From assembly GCF_007830295.1 (NCBI RefSeq), contig NZ_VLKC01000001.1:1-64000 (forward strand): a stretch of 64,000 nucleotides of DNA, given 5' to 3'. Below the pieces are notes generated by a model, which was not told the DNA's origin, ran no database searches, and worked only from the letters and a program-made list of their open reading frames with translations. Below are positions 45,065-53,531 of the stretch, piece after piece. Positions within the stretch are counted from its first letter, which is position 1. Every line of letters begins with the position of its first letter. The position numbers and the translations under genes are program-made. Source of the stretch: Sporomusa sp. KB1 (GTDB taxonomy: Bacteria; Bacillota; Negativicutes; Sporomusales; Sporomusaceae).

Positions 45065-45418
45065 TTAACAGGTAAGCAGTTCCCACTCAGCGTGCTTAAA
45101 TCCCACCAAAACCTTGTTGCCAGTAATCAAAATAGGACGTTTGACGAGCATACCATCAGTTGCAAGCAGCGCAAGTTGTTCCGAATCAGACATGGTTGAC
45201 AGTTTATCCTTAAGACCCAGGGACTTGTACAAAATCCCGCTTGTATTAAAAAATTTTCTAAGCGGCAGCCCGCTGCGTGCTTGCCATTCTTCTAGCTCAG
45301 CTACTGTCGGGTTTTGTTCCTTAATATCCCGCTGTTCGTATGGTATTTGATTATCCTCCAGCCACTTCTTCGCCTTTTGGCAAGTAGTACATTTCGGGTA
45401 ACATACAAAAGTGATCAT
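45065..45418 (-). CDS. ArsC/Spx-family thioredoxin-fold protein
   Basis: The 117-residue protein has the CTTC redox motif near 10 (YPKCTTCQKAKKWLEDN), DIKEQNPT, LRKFFNTSGILY and MLVKRPILI, typical of the Spx/YffB/arsenate-reductase-like family. The RPIL loop fits glutaredoxin-like ArsC; arsenate reduction is not shown, and no ars genes are nearby. ATG 45418 lies 7 bases after AGGAGG. It follows the M23 peptidase on the opposite side by a short gap, transcribed in the same direction. Confidence 0.88.
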   Translation of the reverse strand: MITFVCYPKCTTCQKAKKWLEDNQIPYEQRDIKEQNPTVAELEEWQARSGLPLRKFFNTSGILYKSLGLKDKLSTMSDSEQLALLATDGMLVKRPILITGNKVLVGFKHAEWELLTC

Positions 45419-45453
45419 ACCCACGCCTCCTTCTACTTCACTGATCGCAATTA

Positions 45454-46122
45454 CTATAGAACCATAAAACGAATAGGATCAACAGCATTGCCATTTACTC
45501 TGACTTCATAATGAACATGTGGTCCTGTGCTTCTCCCAGTACTGCCCATATAGGAAATAATTTGACCCTTTTTCACGCTTTGACCAGCATTAACTAGTAC
45601 GCTGGAATTATGACCATATATTGTTTCAATACCATTGCCATGATCAATTTGCACGATATTGCCATAGCCTCCAGACCAGCCACTTTGTACAACAACCCCA
45701 TCAGCAGTAGCAAAAATAGGTGTACCGATACTATTGGCAATATCCATCCCCGGATGTAATTCACTACCCCCACCCCAAGGTGAACTACGCCAGCCAAAAC
45801 CAGAAGTAACATCTCCGCTTGTCGGCCAAATAGAAGGCGTAATTGCTAGCTTTGCAACCTTCTTCGCAATACTTTCAAGGTCTTGAGCCTGTCCACTCCC
45901 ACTAGGCTGGATTGGTCCCTGTTTACTAAGTTCCTGCGTAATAGGTTCCTGCTCAGTTGTTGGAATACTGCTCGCACTAGTTATCTGGTGATGATTTGTG
46001 AAAATCCCTACCCCAAATATAATAAGTACGCACATTAGCGGAATCAGCCATTTGACAGAAATAGCTCTCATCCACCTACTGCCTACTTTCTGCTCATTAT
46101 GCGTTTCATCCGAACTATGCAT
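45454..46122 (-). CDS. M23-family metallopeptidase, membrane-anchored
   Basis: The 222-residue protein has a cytoplasmic N-terminus, one membrane anchor (about 22-42, LIPLMCVLIIFGVGIF), a Ser/Thr/Gln-rich linker and a LytM domain with zinc ligands in HPGMDIAN (H and D) and HVHYE (HxH). It should cut cross-linking peptides or act as an activator. The ATG 46122 lies 9 bases after GGAGGAG, so the longer frame to 46197 is unlikely. Relatives include SpoIIQ-type and envelope-division LytM proteins. Confidence 0.9.
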   Translation of the reverse strand: MHSSDETHNEQKVGSRWMRAISVKWLIPLMCVLIIFGVGIFTNHHQITSASSIPTTEQEPITQELSKQGPIQPSGSGQAQDLESIAKKVAKLAITPSIWPTSGDVTSGFGWRSSPWGGGSELHPGMDIANSIGTPIFATADGVVVQSGWSGGYGNIVQIDHGNGIETIYGHNSSVLVNAGQSVKKGQIISYMGSTGRSTGPHVHYEVRVNGNAVDPIRFMVL

Positions 46123-46328
46123 TACTGTATCTCCTCCCGAAAAAATATAGTAGCCACAACATTTTGACAGAGCTAGGCAGCTAACTGCTATGCCCAACCA
46201 TCAAAGTCATAGCATGATTAATTTACATTATAACGGAAACTCGTCCATTTTACCATTTGATGATTTAATCTGAATATTGTCGCAATTACCGTTTAACACT
46301 TATTCGCTATACATAATGCAAGAAATAT

Positions 46329-46400
46329 GGCGTCGGTTCAGGCGGAGTTGACTCTCCACCTGAATTCCCGCTGTTTCAGCCTTGCTGAAATGAGTTCACC
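46329..46400 (-). repeat. Multi-hairpin intergenic element, copy D (shortened)
   Basis: Hairpin I (TTTCAGC/GCTGAAA) and hairpin II (CAGGTGGAG/CTCCGCCTG, with one T-G that pairs as U-G in RNA) are kept, while hairpins III and IV are missing. It begins GGTGAACTCA on the minus strand but, unlike the others, no minus-strand gene ends there. Confidence 0.75.
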
Positions 46401-46435
46401 AAATTACAAAAATTTTCAATAAATAGTTAAAATTT

Positions 46436-46464
46436 GCAGGATTTTTATTTTACATGTAGAAGAA
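46436..46464 (+). promoter_or_regulatory. Sigma-H-like promoter before marR
   Basis: GCAGGATTT, 11 bases, then GTAGAAGAA resembles the Spo0H consensus RNAGGAWWW-N11/12-RNNGAATWW with one mismatch in the -10 box. The decayed marR copy has the same element at 56329-56357. Confidence 0.5.
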
Positions 46465-46560
46465 CGAATAGTTCATTACAATATAAATTAGTTTTATCGT
46501 TTTACATTCATTTAGTTTCACTTTTTTGTTCAGCTAACTATATTTTACTGAGGTGATTCC

Positions 46561-47013
46561 TTGGTTCCATATGATAAAACCGAGCATCTATACACCTTGA
46601 TTCATAAAATTAACCGCAAATTACGGAGCCCAAAGTTTGACTTAACAGACCAGCGTCTATTACCACCTATTACCAAGGTTCAGTGGTGGATCTTGAAATC
46701 AGTGTGGGACCGCAAGCAATGTTGTGCCGGTGATCTTGCGAAAACGATAGGTGTTCGTCCCGCCACCATGTCACAAATGCTTGACCGCTTAGAGAACGCC
46801 GGACTCATTACCCGATTTACCGATGCCGCCGACGCCAGAATGCGGATAATCCGCTTAACTGATCAAGGACAGAACATGTTTCACAAGTCAGAATCCAAAT
46901 TTGTCCAAAAGCTAGCCGGTCCGCTCGGGTACTTGACCCCGGAAGAACAGCAGTTCTTAATAATGTTACTGGAAAAACTGGTCAAACAGTTTCCGCAGCA
47001 AAATAATGACTGA
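46561..47013 (+). CDS. MarR-family transcriptional regulator
   Basis: The 150-residue regulator has a winged helix with CCAGDLAKTIGVRPATMSQM (recognition helix) and the wing DRLENAGLITRFTDAADARM, between helical dimerisation segments. The target is unknown. It starts at TTG 46561, 7 bases after GAGGTG. A decayed copy of its 5' part is at 56614-56692. The next gene is convergent; a hairpin at 47046-47073 follows. Confidence 0.93.
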   Translation: MVPYDKTEHLYTLIHKINRKLRSPKFDLTDQRLLPPITKVQWWILKSVWDRKQCCAGDLAKTIGVRPATMSQMLDRLENAGLITRFTDAADARMRIIRLTDQGQNMFHKSESKFVQKLAGPLGYLTPEEQQFLIMLLEKLVKQFPQQNND

Positions 47014-47045
47014 CGCCATCCGGGCTGCAGATAGACCCCGGAGCA

Positions 47046-47073
47046 ATCAAGCTGCCATCCAGGGCAGCTTGAT
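47046..47073. terminator. Hairpin after marR
   Basis: ATCAAGCTGCC and GGCAGCTTGAT form an 11-bp stem with a 6-base loop. It lacks a T-run, so termination would be weak or the role is 3'-end protection. Confidence 0.6.
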
Positions 47074-47107
47074 ATATCGGCAAATACAAAAGTAAATTTT
47101 CCGATTT

Positions 47108-47238
47108 TTAACCGCCAAGAACGCCAAGAAAAACACAGTTTATGCCGTGGGATATGTATAACCACAGAGAACACAGAGTACGCAGAGGGAAATGCATGTC
47201 AAGCCGTTCCCTCTGCGTACTCTGCGTCTCTGTGGTTC
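47108..47238. repeat. CGCCAAGA repeat and inverted CCACAGAGA repeat unit
   Basis: A single arm AACCGCCAAGAACGCCAAGA (47110-47129) is followed by a complete inverted unit at 47160-47238: a 32-base arm starting AACCACAGAGA and ending CGCAGAGGGAA, a 15-base middle, and its complement ending TCTCTGTGGTT with one small indel. It belongs to the same family as the arms around the GxxExxY gene at 58.7 kb, but with no coding interior. Confidence 0.88.
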
Positions 47239-47281
47239 AATAAACTTTAACTTTCGTGCTGTTCGCCCTAATAGCCATAAA

Positions 47282-49324
47282 TCATAAGCTCGCCGCTAAA
47301 ATTTCGGCAATATCCAAAACCTCAATATTATGAGAACCTTCCAATTTCACTGCTTCAGAGAAAACCATTTTACAAAACGGACAGGCAGTCCCAATTACTT
47401 CAGCCCCGGTTGCAACAGCTTCTTTGACGCGATTACCGGTGATCAAATTGTCGGCGGTAGGCGTTGTCCAAATCCTACCGCCACCAGCCCCGCAGCAAAA
47501 AGCTCGCTGCTTTGAACGCGGCATTTCTGCTAGCTGCATCTCAGGAACCGCTTTGATAACCTCCCGCGGCGGACTGAATACATCATTATACCGTCCTAAA
47601 TAACAAGGATCGTGAAATACAACCACCTTAGCAAACGATTTATTAGCCAACAACTTCCCCTCCCGGAGTAAGTTCGCCAAAAAATCAGCGTAGTGTAGTA
47701 CTTCAAACCCGCCGCCATATTGAGGATATTCATTTTTCAAGGTGTTAAAACAATGCGGGCAAGTAGTGATGATCTTTTTAATCTTCAGCTTATTCCAAGT
47801 AGCAATATTATCATTTACTGCTTTTTCAAAGAGAAATTCATTGCCCATGCGCCGGGCAGTATCCCCGCAGCACCATTCCAAACTACCAAGAACAGCAAAG
47901 TTGACGTTAGCCGCCTGTAAAAGTTTTATAAAGGCTGCTGCCGTTTTTTGCGCTTTGGCATCAAAAGCAGCTGCACAACCGGCGTAATAGAGATATTCCG
48001 CCTGGGGATTTTCCTGAATAGTAGGTACAGACAACTCCTTGGCCCATGGAAGACCCTCTTTGCGACTATAACCCCAAGGACTGCCCTGGCCGGTGATCCC
48101 GGCAAAGACTTGCTGCATGCCTTCACTGATATTACCTGCGGTCAATACCAGGTAACGTCGCATATCAATTAATTTGGAAATATGTTCAATGGATACCGGG
48201 CAGGCCTCCAGGCAGGCCCCACAGGTTGTGCAGCTCCAAATAAATTCCTGATCAAACAACCCCCCGGCCAGATTTTTTTTGAATTTATCTCCATTGGCCT
48301 TTTTATCTGTTTTATTTGCTTTATCTGTTTTTGTACCTATTTCTTGTTTTGTGATAGCCCCAGAAGTTTTTCCCTTCAGCAACCGGGGAGCTCTTGCTTC
48401 GATGTGTTTACGCAGACGACCGTTTATGGCCCGTGGTTTAAGCGGTTCACCACTTAATTGCCCCGGACATTGGCCATTACACCGGCCACATTTAACACAG
48501 GAATACACATCAAACAGTTGCTTCCAGGTAAAATCCTCCATGTAGTTGGCCCCAATAACAGCTTTGCACTTACCGTCCTGTTGGATTTTACTTAAAGCTC
48601 CCTTAGGAGCAAGGGTATGCCAATAAGCGTTAAAAGGAGCAAAAACCAGGTGTAAATGCGAAGAATTAGGAATAATAAAACACAATGAAAATACAGCCAG
48701 GAAATGAGTCCACCAGAAAATAGGCATAACCTTATATAAAGTAACTTCATTACTATTTACAAAAAACTGTGAACTGGCAAAAGCCAGCGGGGCAGCCGTA
48801 ATCAAATTCAGGTCTTGCCCTAAGGCAAACCGGACAGCGTGAAAACCAACCTCAGTCAATACAATGGCTAAAATCAAGCCAAGTTTAACAAAGTCGGCGA
48901 CACCGTTCTTCAGCCATTCCGGCTTCCTGACCGTTCTGCGGGTTGCAGCTCCTACTACGCCAACTATGATCAAAGCATTACAGATATCTTTTATAAACAA
49001 AAAATAATAATTATCCCCTATATAGTGAATATTGGTATTAAACAGTCCTTCTGCGGCCATATTCGGCATACCAACCAATAAAATCAGAAAGCCGAACACT
49101 ATGAACAGGTGAAACAAACCAAACACGGGGTATTCCCGGACCTTCCTTTGCGCAACTACGTTAGTAAAAAAATATTTCCACCGTTCAACAGGACGATTGT
49201 GACGGTTTTCGCTTCGGCCTAATTGCGTAAAACGATAACGGCGAAAAACTCCGTAGATAAAATAGCCCACTGCGGTTACAGTCATCAGGGAAAAGACAAA
49301 TACAGCCATCAATGTCATCTTCAT
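47282..49324 (-). CDS. Membrane FeS oxidoreductase (DUF224/EMO type, HdrDE-like)
   Basis: The ~680-residue protein fuses a six-helix, NarI-like haem b domain (about 1-245, with His in FHLFIVFGF, HFLAVFSLCF and NSSHLHLVF), a double 4Fe-4S ferredoxin domain (CVKCGRCNGQCP and CTTCGACLEACP, separated by a Lys/Thr/Asp-rich linker KTDKANKTDKKANGDK) and two CCG domains (YYAGCAA, EWCCGD, HDPCYLGR, FCCGAGGG) as in heterodisulfide reductase. Relatives transfer electrons between EtfAB and menaquinone (EMO); no etf genes are in the window. TTG 49336 and ATG 49324 are both possible; the latter is preferred. Confidence 0.88.
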   Translation of the reverse strand: MKMTLMAVFVFSLMTVTAVGYFIYGVFRRYRFTQLGRSENRHNRPVERWKYFFTNVVAQRKVREYPVFGLFHLFIVFGFLILLVGMPNMAAEGLFNTNIHYIGDNYYFLFIKDICNALIIVGVVGAATRRTVRKPEWLKNGVADFVKLGLILAIVLTEVGFHAVRFALGQDLNLITAAPLAFASSQFFVNSNEVTLYKVMPIFWWTHFLAVFSLCFIIPNSSHLHLVFAPFNAYWHTLAPKGALSKIQQDGKCKAVIGANYMEDFTWKQLFDVYSCVKCGRCNGQCPGQLSGEPLKPRAINGRLRKHIEARAPRLLKGKTSGAITKQEIGTKTDKANKTDKKANGDKFKKNLAGGLFDQEFIWSCTTCGACLEACPVSIEHISKLIDMRRYLVLTAGNISEGMQQVFAGITGQGSPWGYSRKEGLPWAKELSVPTIQENPQAEYLYYAGCAAAFDAKAQKTAAAFIKLLQAANVNFAVLGSLEWCCGDTARRMGNEFLFEKAVNDNIATWNKLKIKKIITTCPHCFNTLKNEYPQYGGGFEVLHYADFLANLLREGKLLANKSFAKVVVFHDPCYLGRYNDVFSPPREVIKAVPEMQLAEMPRSKQRAFCCGAGGGRIWTTPTADNLITGNRVKEAVATGAEVIGTACPFCKMVFSEAVKLEGSHNIEVLDIAEILAASL

Positions 49325-49363
49325 AAAATCACCCAACTTGTAATTAGATTTAAAGAAATGGGC

Positions 49364-49573
49364 CTATCTTCTCTTAGAACTGCAACATTCAAATGAACGC
49401 ATTGTCCAGCGCCGAAAGCGACAATTATAACAGGAAATTGTATCATCTGCTATCATTTCTTCTTCCACATCAACCCGAAAGTTCAGACATTTTTTCGCTA
49501 TCCTGGCAGCACCTGTCCAATCTTGCTTGCCACCGCTAAATTCTTTTGCACCCTTTTCATTTATCAGCCACAA
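49364..49573 (-). CDS. Small Cys-containing protein, 69 residues
   Basis: The protein (MWLINEKGAKEFSGGKQDWT ... CYNCRFRRWTMRSFECC) has a CYNC motif and a Cys pair near the end, spaced like a zinc or iron site. I do not know the family. It starts at TTG 49573, 10 bases after GAGGAG, overlapping the TiaS-like gene end by 17 bases, and is followed after ~27 bases by the FeS oxidoreductase, so it belongs to that transcript. Confidence 0.7.
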   Translation of the reverse strand: MWLINEKGAKEFSGGKQDWTGAARIAKKCLNFRVDVEEEMIADDTISCYNCRFRRWTMRSFECCSSKRR

Positions 49574-50330
49574 GAGTCCTCATCTCCTCATAGGCGCTAA
49601 GTTGGTTTTTGGAACATGTTTTCCACCCAACCCGTTCATTAGTGTCATTTAACTGTTGAACCAAAATCACTGCCTTGCCTTCAATAAAAATCGGCTTAAC
49701 CATATTCTCCAACAAGACAAATTCACCAGCCTCCAAACAGGCGCCCTCCAAGCTTCTTACTTCATCAACAGCTGGATGAGCGCAAAAATCCTGCACTGTA
49801 ATAATGTTATCCGGAGCATCAAATTTTAGCGTTCCCTTAAACCGGCCATCGTTGTAACTTAACCGCAAGCCAACCCCGGCTAAGGCTCCGATGATTCCTT
49901 GCCCATTGCCCCCATGTTCGGAAAGATGAATGTTCAACTTTCTGGCTAAACTATAGGCATCGGCTTTGGTTAACACTTCCCGCTTGGCTTTGTAGCCAAA
50001 ATCTATCAAACTCTGCTTATCAAGCGAATCATCAATTACCGCTACACATAAGCCAGGGTCGGCCTCGACTTGACTTTCCCTCACGAGAAATTCAGCTGCA
50101 TAGTCAATAATCTGCTGAAGACAGCCGTTTTCGATATCAGCGACAAAACACATTGAACTATTATGTGAGGTATAGGGAATAGCCGGATCGAGCAATAATT
50201 GGTGGCGGGTAATCCAGGAGCATTTACCCCAGTTGTGTTCTTCAATAGCACCTGCGATCATTTCAGCCAGTGTTCCCGTTCCTCTACTGTCAATACTATC
50301 GGTGTCATCAATACATACAAGAAGTTTCAT
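49557..50330 (-). CDS. TiaS-like protein (IDDTDS domain)
   Basis: The 257-residue protein starts MKLLVCIDDTDSIDSRGTGT, the signature of the TiaS family, archaeal tRNA(Ile2) agmatidine synthetases; HGGNGQGIIGALAGVGLRLS is a second family-like block near 143. At 257 residues it lacks the OB-fold and zinc-ribbon half of ~420-residue TiaS, so a tRNA role is unlikely to be identical; the bacterial proteins have no proven function. ATG 50330 follows GAGGGGTGA. It overlaps the 69-residue gene and is 29 bases after the first Ig-like protein gene. Confidence 0.78.
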   Translation of the reverse strand: MKLLVCIDDTDSIDSRGTGTLAEMIAGAIEEHNWGKCSWITRHQLLLDPAIPYTSHNSSMCFVADIENGCLQQIIDYAAEFLVRESQVEADPGLCVAVIDDSLDKQSLIDFGYKAKREVLTKADAYSLARKLNIHLSEHGGNGQGIIGALAGVGLRLSYNDGRFKGTLKFDAPDNIITVQDFCAHPAVDEVRSLEGACLEAGEFVLLENMVKPIFIEGKAVILVQQLNDTNERVGWKTCSKNQLSAYEEMRTLVADK

Positions 50331-50358
50331 AAAACTCACCCCTCTTATCCATTCATCT

Positions 50359-51165
50359 CTATTGTTTCCTGTTCCTTTTTATCAGTATTTCAAAGGCAAT
50401 CCACCCGGCAACTAAGACAATTCCAATAGGAGTTATCCAATTAGTAAGGTTTGCTGTTATTTCCTTGGGTTTATTATCCAAATCCTGAATACTTGTTTCT
50501 GTAGCTGCGGCCGTATTGGCAGCAGCTTGCTGTTGCTCTGGTTTTTCCGCCGGCAATTGCTTGTCCTTACCACTCAGGTCATTAGGCGCAACGACGTTAG
50601 CCGGGGTGGCCGGGGTAGCGGCGGCAGGCTGTATGTCATCCGGCTCAGTAGCAGACTGGGGCGGTTGTACTACCGCCTCGCCTTTGGTCTTAAAGGCAAT
50701 CGTTATTCCTGTTCCGCCAAGCGTTGCGCCGTTCTTAGCTTTTAATTCCGGGGAAATCTTTAAGTAATAAGCAGTACCGGGACGTAAGGGATTCACCGGT
50801 TGCACAAAGATGTTTTGCCTTTGGCTAAAATCAATAGTATCATCCAGCTTAGTTACACTAACCGGTATATTTTCATCATCCTGAGAAACAAGGCTAACAC
50901 ATTTACTGTTAACTCCCCAGATAAGACTATTTACTACATTTTTATCAAATTGCAAATTTAATTTGGCGTCTATAGGGACATCTACGGCATTTTCCACATT
51001 ACCGCCGCCTACCAGAGTAACAGTTGCTAAATTGAATGATTTTTGACCTGGCACCCCTGGTGAAGCTGCCTGATTTCCCCCTTCAGCATAGGCAAAAGCA
51101 GCTACTTGCATAAACAAAATAATCAATATCGCACTTATCGGCTTCCATTTTACTTTGCCAAGCAT
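50359..51165 (-). CDS. Exported Ig-like (Big_5) protein with C-terminal anchor
   Basis: The 268-residue protein has a signal peptide (about 1-28), a SbsA Ig-like/Big_5 domain (about 40-165: AVDVPIDAKLNLQFDKNVVN ... LRPGTAYYLKISPELKAKNG), a Pro/Ala/Gln-rich linker and a C-terminal membrane helix (WITPIGIVLVAGWIAFEILI) with a basic end. It should face the periplasm. It is a paralogue of the next upstream protein, with long identical runs. In the ECF transporter transcript it may be an accessory or binding protein; this is inference. Confidence 0.85.
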   Translation of the reverse strand: MLGKVKWKPISAILIILFMQVAAFAYAEGGNQAASPGVPGQKSFNLATVTLVGGGNVENAVDVPIDAKLNLQFDKNVVNSLIWGVNSKCVSLVSQDDENIPVSVTKLDDTIDFSQRQNIFVQPVNPLRPGTAYYLKISPELKAKNGATLGGTGITIAFKTKGEAVVQPPQSATEPDDIQPAAATPATPANVVAPNDLSGKDKQLPAEKPEQQQAAANTAAATETSIQDLDNKPKEITANLTNWITPIGIVLVAGWIAFEILIKRNRKQ

Positions 51166-51208
51166 GTTCTCACCCCGCGCAAAATTTAGTACCCCTTATA
51201 TTGTCTAC

Positions 51209-51248
51209 CCGCCAAAAGCGCCAACTTTTTCCCTGGCGTTTTCGGCGG
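51209..51248 (-). repeat. Hairpin of the CGCCAAAA repeat family
   Basis: CCGCCAAAAGCGCCA pairs imperfectly with TGGCGTTTTCGGCGG around a short T-rich loop. It lies between the two Ig-like genes within the transcript and resembles the single arm at 47110. It may modulate mRNA stability. Confidence 0.7.
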
Positions 51249-51277
51249 TTTATTCACTATCCTTACTGTTCAGAGTC

Positions 51278-51838
51278 TTATAGCGTACCAGAATTAGCCG
51301 GAGGGGCAGCGGTATCAGACTGTATATCACCAGACTTAGCAGACTGGGGCGGTTGCACAGTCGCCTCCCCCTTGGTCTTAAAGGTAATAACTATCTCGTC
51401 CCCGTTGGTTCCACCAAGCGTGGCACCGTTCTTAGCTTTTATTTTTGGGGAAATCTTTAAGTAATAAGCAGTACCTGGCCTGAGGGAATTCACCGGTTGC
51501 ACATATATATTTTGCCTTTGGCTAAGATCAACACTATCATCTAGCTTGGTTGCACTGATCGGTATATTTTCATTGTCCTGAGAAATAAGGCTAACACATT
51601 TACTATTATGTTCCCAGTTAAAAACTGCATTTTTATTAAAATGTAATTTGAATGTCGGTTCCACCGATATATCAGTGGCAGCTTGCAGATCTCCACCATC
51701 TACCATAGTAACAGAGATTAAGTTGAACGACTTACCCTGTCCGCCTCCGTCCCCTTGCGCATAAGCAAAAGCAGCTACTTGCAGCAATAAGATGGTAAAT
51801 AACGCACTTATCAATTTGACTTTTAATTTGCTAATCAT
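51278..51838 (-). CDS. Exported Ig-like (Big_5) protein, soluble form
   Basis: The 186-residue protein has a signal peptide (about 1-28, ISALFTILLLQVAAFAYA) and one Big_5 domain (about 38-165) that closely matches its neighbour (SLISQDNENIPISATKLDDS, YYLKISPKIKAKNGATLGG). Unlike the neighbour it stops after the Pro/Ala linker and has no membrane anchor, so it should be free in the periplasm. It begins 34 bases after the cbiQ-like gene. Together the pair look like a tandem duplication followed by loss or gain of the anchor. Confidence 0.85.
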   Translation of the reverse strand: MISKLKVKLISALFTILLLQVAAFAYAQGDGGGQGKSFNLISVTMVDGGDLQAATDISVEPTFKLHFNKNAVFNWEHNSKCVSLISQDNENIPISATKLDDSVDLSQRQNIYVQPVNSLRPGTAYYLKISPKIKAKNGATLGGTNGDEIVITFKTKGEATVQPPQSAKSGDIQSDTAAPPANSGTL

Positions 51839-51872
51839 TTACTTCACACCTTCCAAAACATTATTCTAATTT

Positions 51873-52658
51873 TTAAAGAAAAAATGGCACGACAAATAAT
51901 ACACCAGCCACCAACAGAGAAATTTTATCCCTCCTTGCCAAAGACAAATTACGCATCCGGAAATGATTGGGACTTCCCGCATAACACCGGCTGGCCATGG
52001 CCATGGCCAAGTCATCAGCCCGTTGTAAGGAAGCGGCTAATAATGGAATTAATACCGCTGTCATACTTTTTAACCGGATTATAAGATTGGGTGAATTAAA
52101 CGGTGCCCCCCGGGCTCGCTGCGCCCTGGTAATGGTCTCTGCTTCCTCCAGGATTGTGGGAATAAACCGGAAAGCTGTACCGATGATCATCGCAAACTGG
52201 TGGACCGGTATCTTTACGTACCGAAGTGGTGCCAGCAACGCTTCGATACCTGTGGCCAGACTAACTGGTGATGTCGTCATGGTTAGTAAGGAGGAACACA
52301 AATACAGTATTAATAACCGGAACAGAGTTGTGATACCTAGTTCAATACCTTCTTGGGTAATACTTACAAACCCCACATGCAACAGCGGATTACCCTTGGT
52401 AAGCAGCAACTGAACAGCAAAGGTCATTACTAACATCAGACTCAGTTTACGCAAACCACGCATAATTGGTTTAAGTTTTAGCCGGGATAAAATAATTGCC
52501 GCCATAATCAACAGAATACTATATAGCAACACGAACCATTTCGCGTCAAACAATACCGAAAAGGTGATGAACAGGCAGCTAATTATTTTGGTTCTGGGAT
52601 CTAACCGGTGCAAAAAAGAATCACCTAGTACAAATTGACCCAGCTTTATGTTTTTCAT
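51873..52658 (-). CDS. ecfT: ECF transporter T component (CbiQ/EcfT)
   Basis: The 261-residue membrane protein has about six hydrophobic segments, the N-terminal HRLDPRTKI motif and two cytoplasmic coupling motifs, AQRARGAPF near 184 and AMASRCYAGS near 222, the Ala-Arg-Gly/Ser signatures that contact the ATPases. It forms the scaffold of an energy-coupling-factor vitamin or metal importer with the two ATPases and the S component encoded upstream. It follows the second ATPase gene by 24 bases. Confidence 0.93.
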   Translation of the reverse strand: MKNIKLGQFVLGDSFLHRLDPRTKIISCLFITFSVLFDAKWFVLLYSILLIMAAIILSRLKLKPIMRGLRKLSLMLVMTFAVQLLLTKGNPLLHVGFVSITQEGIELGITTLFRLLILYLCSSLLTMTTSPVSLATGIEALLAPLRYVKIPVHQFAMIIGTAFRFIPTILEEAETITRAQRARGAPFNSPNLIIRLKSMTAVLIPLLAASLQRADDLAMAMASRCYAGSPNHFRMRNLSLARRDKISLLVAGVLFVVPFFL

Positions 52659-52682
52659 AGACGAGTCTCCTTAGGAAACAGA

Positions 52683-53531
52683 TTAACCGCCAAGGATTTT
52701 TACTATTTCCGCTTCCGCCTCTTCAAGGGTAGTAATACCGGTATTAACTGCTTTCCCACGTGCGGCCAGGGAAAAAATCACTTGTAGAAAATCAGGCAAA
52801 ATAATCCCGGCTACCTTACGCAAGCCGCTTTGCGCTAAAACTTCCCGGGGATGCCCATGCATAATCAATTTGCCTTGTTCCATAACAGCGATATTATCAG
52901 CCAGAGTGATAACATCTTGCAGACTGTGGGAGATCATCACTACAGTGGTGTGATCTTCCTGCTGCAATTTTTTTATTAGCTGTAAAACAATCTCCCGACC
53001 ACCAGGGTCCAAACCGGCAGTTGGCTCATCCAGTACCAGTATCTCCGGTTGCATGGCCAGCACGCTGGCGATGGCTACCCGCCGTCGCAAACCACCACTG
53101 AGACAAACCGGCGGCAACTCAGCAACCGCTGAATCTAAACCAACCCTGGCCAAAGCCCGGCTGGTTCGGTATGCAACCTCCCCGGCATCAAGCCCGAGGT
53201 TCCGCGGACCATAGGCTACATCGGCAAACACCGTATCTTCAAACAGTTGTTGTTCCGGGTACTGAAATACCAACCCTACTTTGCGCCATAATTCATTCCG
53301 GGACTGTTTATGTGCGGTATCCTGGCCGCAAATGCTTACCTGACCTGAGGTGGCGGCCAGCAGCCCGTTAAAATGCTGCACCAGCGTCGATTTTCCTGAC
53401 CCATTGGTCCCCACGATACCCAAAAACTCACCCTGGTTAACAGACAAAGTAACATTGTCCACAGCCTTTTTTTCGTAAGGAGTACCCGGACAATAGACAT
53501 AGCTTACATTTTCTACCTCGATAATTGGCAT
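52683..53531 (-). CDS. ecfA2: ECF transporter ATPase (EcfA, second copy)
   Basis: The 282-residue ATPase has Walker A GTNGSGKST near 41, Q-loop VFQYPEQQLFEDTV near 86, signature CLSGGLRRRVAIAS near 142, Walker B ILVLDEPTAG and the H-loop ISHSLQD. FQYPEQQLF is the ECF-type Q-helix that binds EcfT. It overlaps the other ATPase gene by 19 bases and probably forms a heterodimer with it. Confidence 0.95.
   Translation of the reverse strand: MPIIEVENVSYVYCPGTPYEKKAVDNVTLSVNQGEFLGIVGTNGSGKSTLVQHFNGLLAATSGQVSICGQDTAHKQSRNELWRKVGLVFQYPEQQLFEDTVFADVAYGPRNLGLDAGEVAYRTSRALARVGLDSAVAELPPVCLSGGLRRRVAIASVLAMQPEILVLDEPTAGLDPGGREIVLQLIKKLQQEDHTTVVMISHSLQDVITLADNIAVMEQGKLIMHGHPREVLAQSGLRKVAGIILPDFLQVIFSLAARGKAVNTGITTLEEAEAEIVKILGG

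Larger units (their letters stand above)
46123..46560. other. Intergenic region between M23 gene and marR
   Basis: Apart from element copy D and the sigma-H-like box at 46436-46464 I see no gene. The bases before marR contain TTGTTCAGCTAACTA (46527-46541), which resembles the palindromic site before the decayed marR copy at 56.6 kb. Confidence 0.5.

Noticed and set aside
45065..45418. Arsenate reductase of an ars operon
   Set aside because: No ArsR, ArsB or Acr3 genes are nearby, and the family includes Spx-like proteins of other function, so only the fold family is claimed.
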